DNA from: Actinomycetota bacterium
GTDB lineage: Bacteria; Actinomycetota; Coriobacteriia; Anaerosomatales; Anaerosomataceae
Length of the DNA stretch: 7,173 bases
Assembly (NCBI GenBank): GCA_011372845.1
Contig: DSAI01000131.1
Coordinates: 1 to 7,173 of the forward strand
Direction of reading: 5' to 3'
Shown here one piece after another: positions 6,227 through 7,173 of the stretch. The stretch's first letter is position 1, and every line of letters begins with the position of its first letter. The position numbers and the translations under genes are program-made. The notes below the pieces were generated by a model. It searched no databases and was not told the DNA's origin. It saw only the letters and a list, made by a program, of their open reading frames with translations.

Positions 6227-6994
6227 CTACTCGTCCTCGTCTTCGATGTCCGGTATGGCTGACGCCTTGATCTTGCGTGAGAACATCAGCCGCACGATGA
6301 GCATGCTGGCCTCGAAGAGCGCGATCATCGCTCCGGAGAGCGCCGCCATGCTCCAGGGGTTCCAGTCGGGGGTGATCATCGATGCGATGATCGCGATCGC
6401 CACCCACACGACCCGCCAGTTCTTCCGGAGCTTAGCGTAGGGGATCACGTTGAAGTAGACGAGATAGAAGACCACCACGGGGACTTCGAACGCGAGGCCG
6501 AAGCCGGCGAGGAACCACATCGCGAACGTCATCGCGCTCTGGGCGCGCAGCATCAGCTGGAAGGTCTCGCCGCTCTGGTCCACGAGCCACTGGGCGCTCG
6601 GCTCGAGAATGAACGCGTAGCAGAAAGCGACGCCCGCCAGGAACAGGAGACCCGCCGCGATCGCCGTCCACCCGAACCATCGCCGCTCTTTGCTCTTGAG
6701 CGCCGGAACGAAGAACGCCAGGGCCTCGTAGATGATGAGCGGGCTGCTCACTACGACCGCCCCGAAGATGCCGAGCCGGAACCGGTTGGCCATGGCCTCA
6801 AGGAGGTCGATCGCGTAGCCGCCCTTGTCCCCCATGACCGGGAGCATCGGCCCCAGCAGGAGGCGGTAGATCTCATCGGAGTAGTAGTAGCCCACCAGGG
6901 TCAGTACGCTCAGAACGGCTATGACCACGGTGAGGCGCTTGCGGAGTTCGTTCACGTGCTGCATGAACGGCATACGCTTGGGAGAGATGGGCAT
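6227..6994 (-). CDS. tatC: TatC, twin-arginine translocase receptor subunit
   Basis: Integral membrane protein that recognises twin-arginine signal peptides and forms the core of the Tat export complex for folded proteins. The 255 residues match the family length. The cytoplasmic N-terminus holds HVNELRKRL at 13-21 with the conserved Glu16. Other signature sites are ALAFFVPALKSKERR at 91-105 with Glu103, GFGLAFEVPVVVF at 164-176 with Glu170, and ASMITPDWNPWS at 204-215 with the late TPD motif. Six hydrophobic segments are visible at about 20-38, 72-97, 108-131, 152-181, 193-207 and 213-236. The tail ends in the acidic EDEDE. The ATG at 6994 has no clear Shine-Dalgarno; Met8 and Met11 are alternatives, but they have none either. 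It follows a probable tatA/tatB gene by 17 bases and precedes hypA by 11, consistent with one operon. Confidence 0.96.
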   Translation of the reverse strand: MPISPKRMPFMQHVNELRKRLTVVIAVLSVLTLVGYYYSDEIYRLLLGPMLPVMGDKGGYAIDLLEAMANRFRLGIFGAVVVSSPLIIYEALAFFVPALKSKERRWFGWTAIAAGLLFLAGVAFCYAFILEPSAQWLVDQSGETFQLMLRAQSAMTFAMWFLAGFGLAFEVPVVVFYLVYFNVIPYAKLRKNWRVVWVAIAIIASMITPDWNPWSMAALSGAMIALFEASMLIVRLMFSRKIKASAIPDIEDEDE

Positions 6995-7011
6995 GGTGTC
7001 GCGGCGAAAGG

Positions 7012-7173
7012 CTAGGCCTTCTCCGCTCCCTCCTCTCCGTCGTCGGAGGCTTCCGGCTTCACATCAGGCGCAGCCGTGGCCGCTTCGGCGTCTTCGGACC
7101 CGGAAGGCGGGTCCGGGCTCTGAGCGGCAGGCGTCTCATCAGACGAGGTGGCGCCCTCGGCGGCTGGCGTCTC
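7012..7173 (-). CDS. 3' end of an acidic, Pro/Ala-rich protein, probably TatA/TatB
   Basis: An open frame of 53 codons runs in from the window edge and stops at TAG (7014-7012), 17 bases before tatC. The visible residues are rich in Glu, Asp, Ala, Pro and Ser with 15 acidic residues and only two lysines; the motif ETPAA occurs twice, 13 residues apart. No hydrophobic segment is in the visible part. TatA and TatB proteins end in just such disordered acidic tails, and tatA or tatB commonly precedes tatC, so that is the likely identity. The family-defining N-terminal helix lies outside the window, so this rests on position and composition only. Confidence 0.55.
   Translation of the reverse strand, partial: ETPAAEGATSSDETPAAQSPDPPSGSEDAEAATAAPDVKPEASDDGEEGAEKA

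Noticed and set aside
6216..6407. A 64-codon N-terminal extension of HypA.
   Set aside because: It lies mostly in another frame of tatC, has no HypA character, and would displace the essential MHE N-terminus.

Overview
The window is a compact, high-GC bacterial segment in which every supported gene lies on the minus strand. In order of transcription (right to left) it holds: the 3' end of an acidic-tailed protein that is probably TatA/TatB, then tatC, hypA, hypB, an HD-domain hydrolase, topA, a shortened nitrilase-fold protein and a malic enzyme. Gaps are short, two neighbouring pairs overlap by four bases, and GTG starts occur. The GC-rich codon use, the lysine-rich tail on topoisomerase I, and hydrogenase maturation genes point to an anaerobic actinobacterium, possibly of the Coriobacteriia or a related lineage. 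That placement is inference from gene style, not a database result.

Right part (about 4640-7173): tatC encodes the core receptor of the twin-arginine translocase and follows a partial gene whose acidic, Pro/Ala-rich end fits TatA/TatB. Eleven bases after tatC come hypA and hypB, the metallochaperone and GTPase that load nickel into [NiFe]-hydrogenase. hypA and hypB share a GTGA stop/start, and hypB and the HD gene share an ATGA, so these three are probably translationally coupled. Pairing Tat with Hyp makes sense because periplasmic [NiFe]-hydrogenases are exported folded by Tat. No hydrogenase structural gene and no hypC, D, E or F is in the window.

Middle (about 2004-4640): a 98-base gap holds an AT-rich candidate -10 and an imperfect palindrome. 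It is followed by an 845-residue type IA topoisomerase whose N-terminus and active-site context look archaeal rather than like E. coli TopA. It has four zinc-ribbon-like modules and a long Lys/Ser/Gly-rich tail.

Left part (1-2003): a 226-residue nitrilase-superfamily protein keeps the catalytic Glu and Cys positions but has lost the segment that normally carries the catalytic Lys. It is followed, after a second 98-base gap with a candidate extended -10, by a short malic enzyme with all expected catalytic motifs. No convincing rho-independent terminator, tRNA, rRNA, CRISPR array or mobile element is visible. No stretch over 300 bases lacks a gene. The most unusual items are the Lys-less nitrilase-like protein, the archaeal-like topoisomerase with its altered first zinc module, and the coupling of an uncharacterised HD hydrolase to hypAB.
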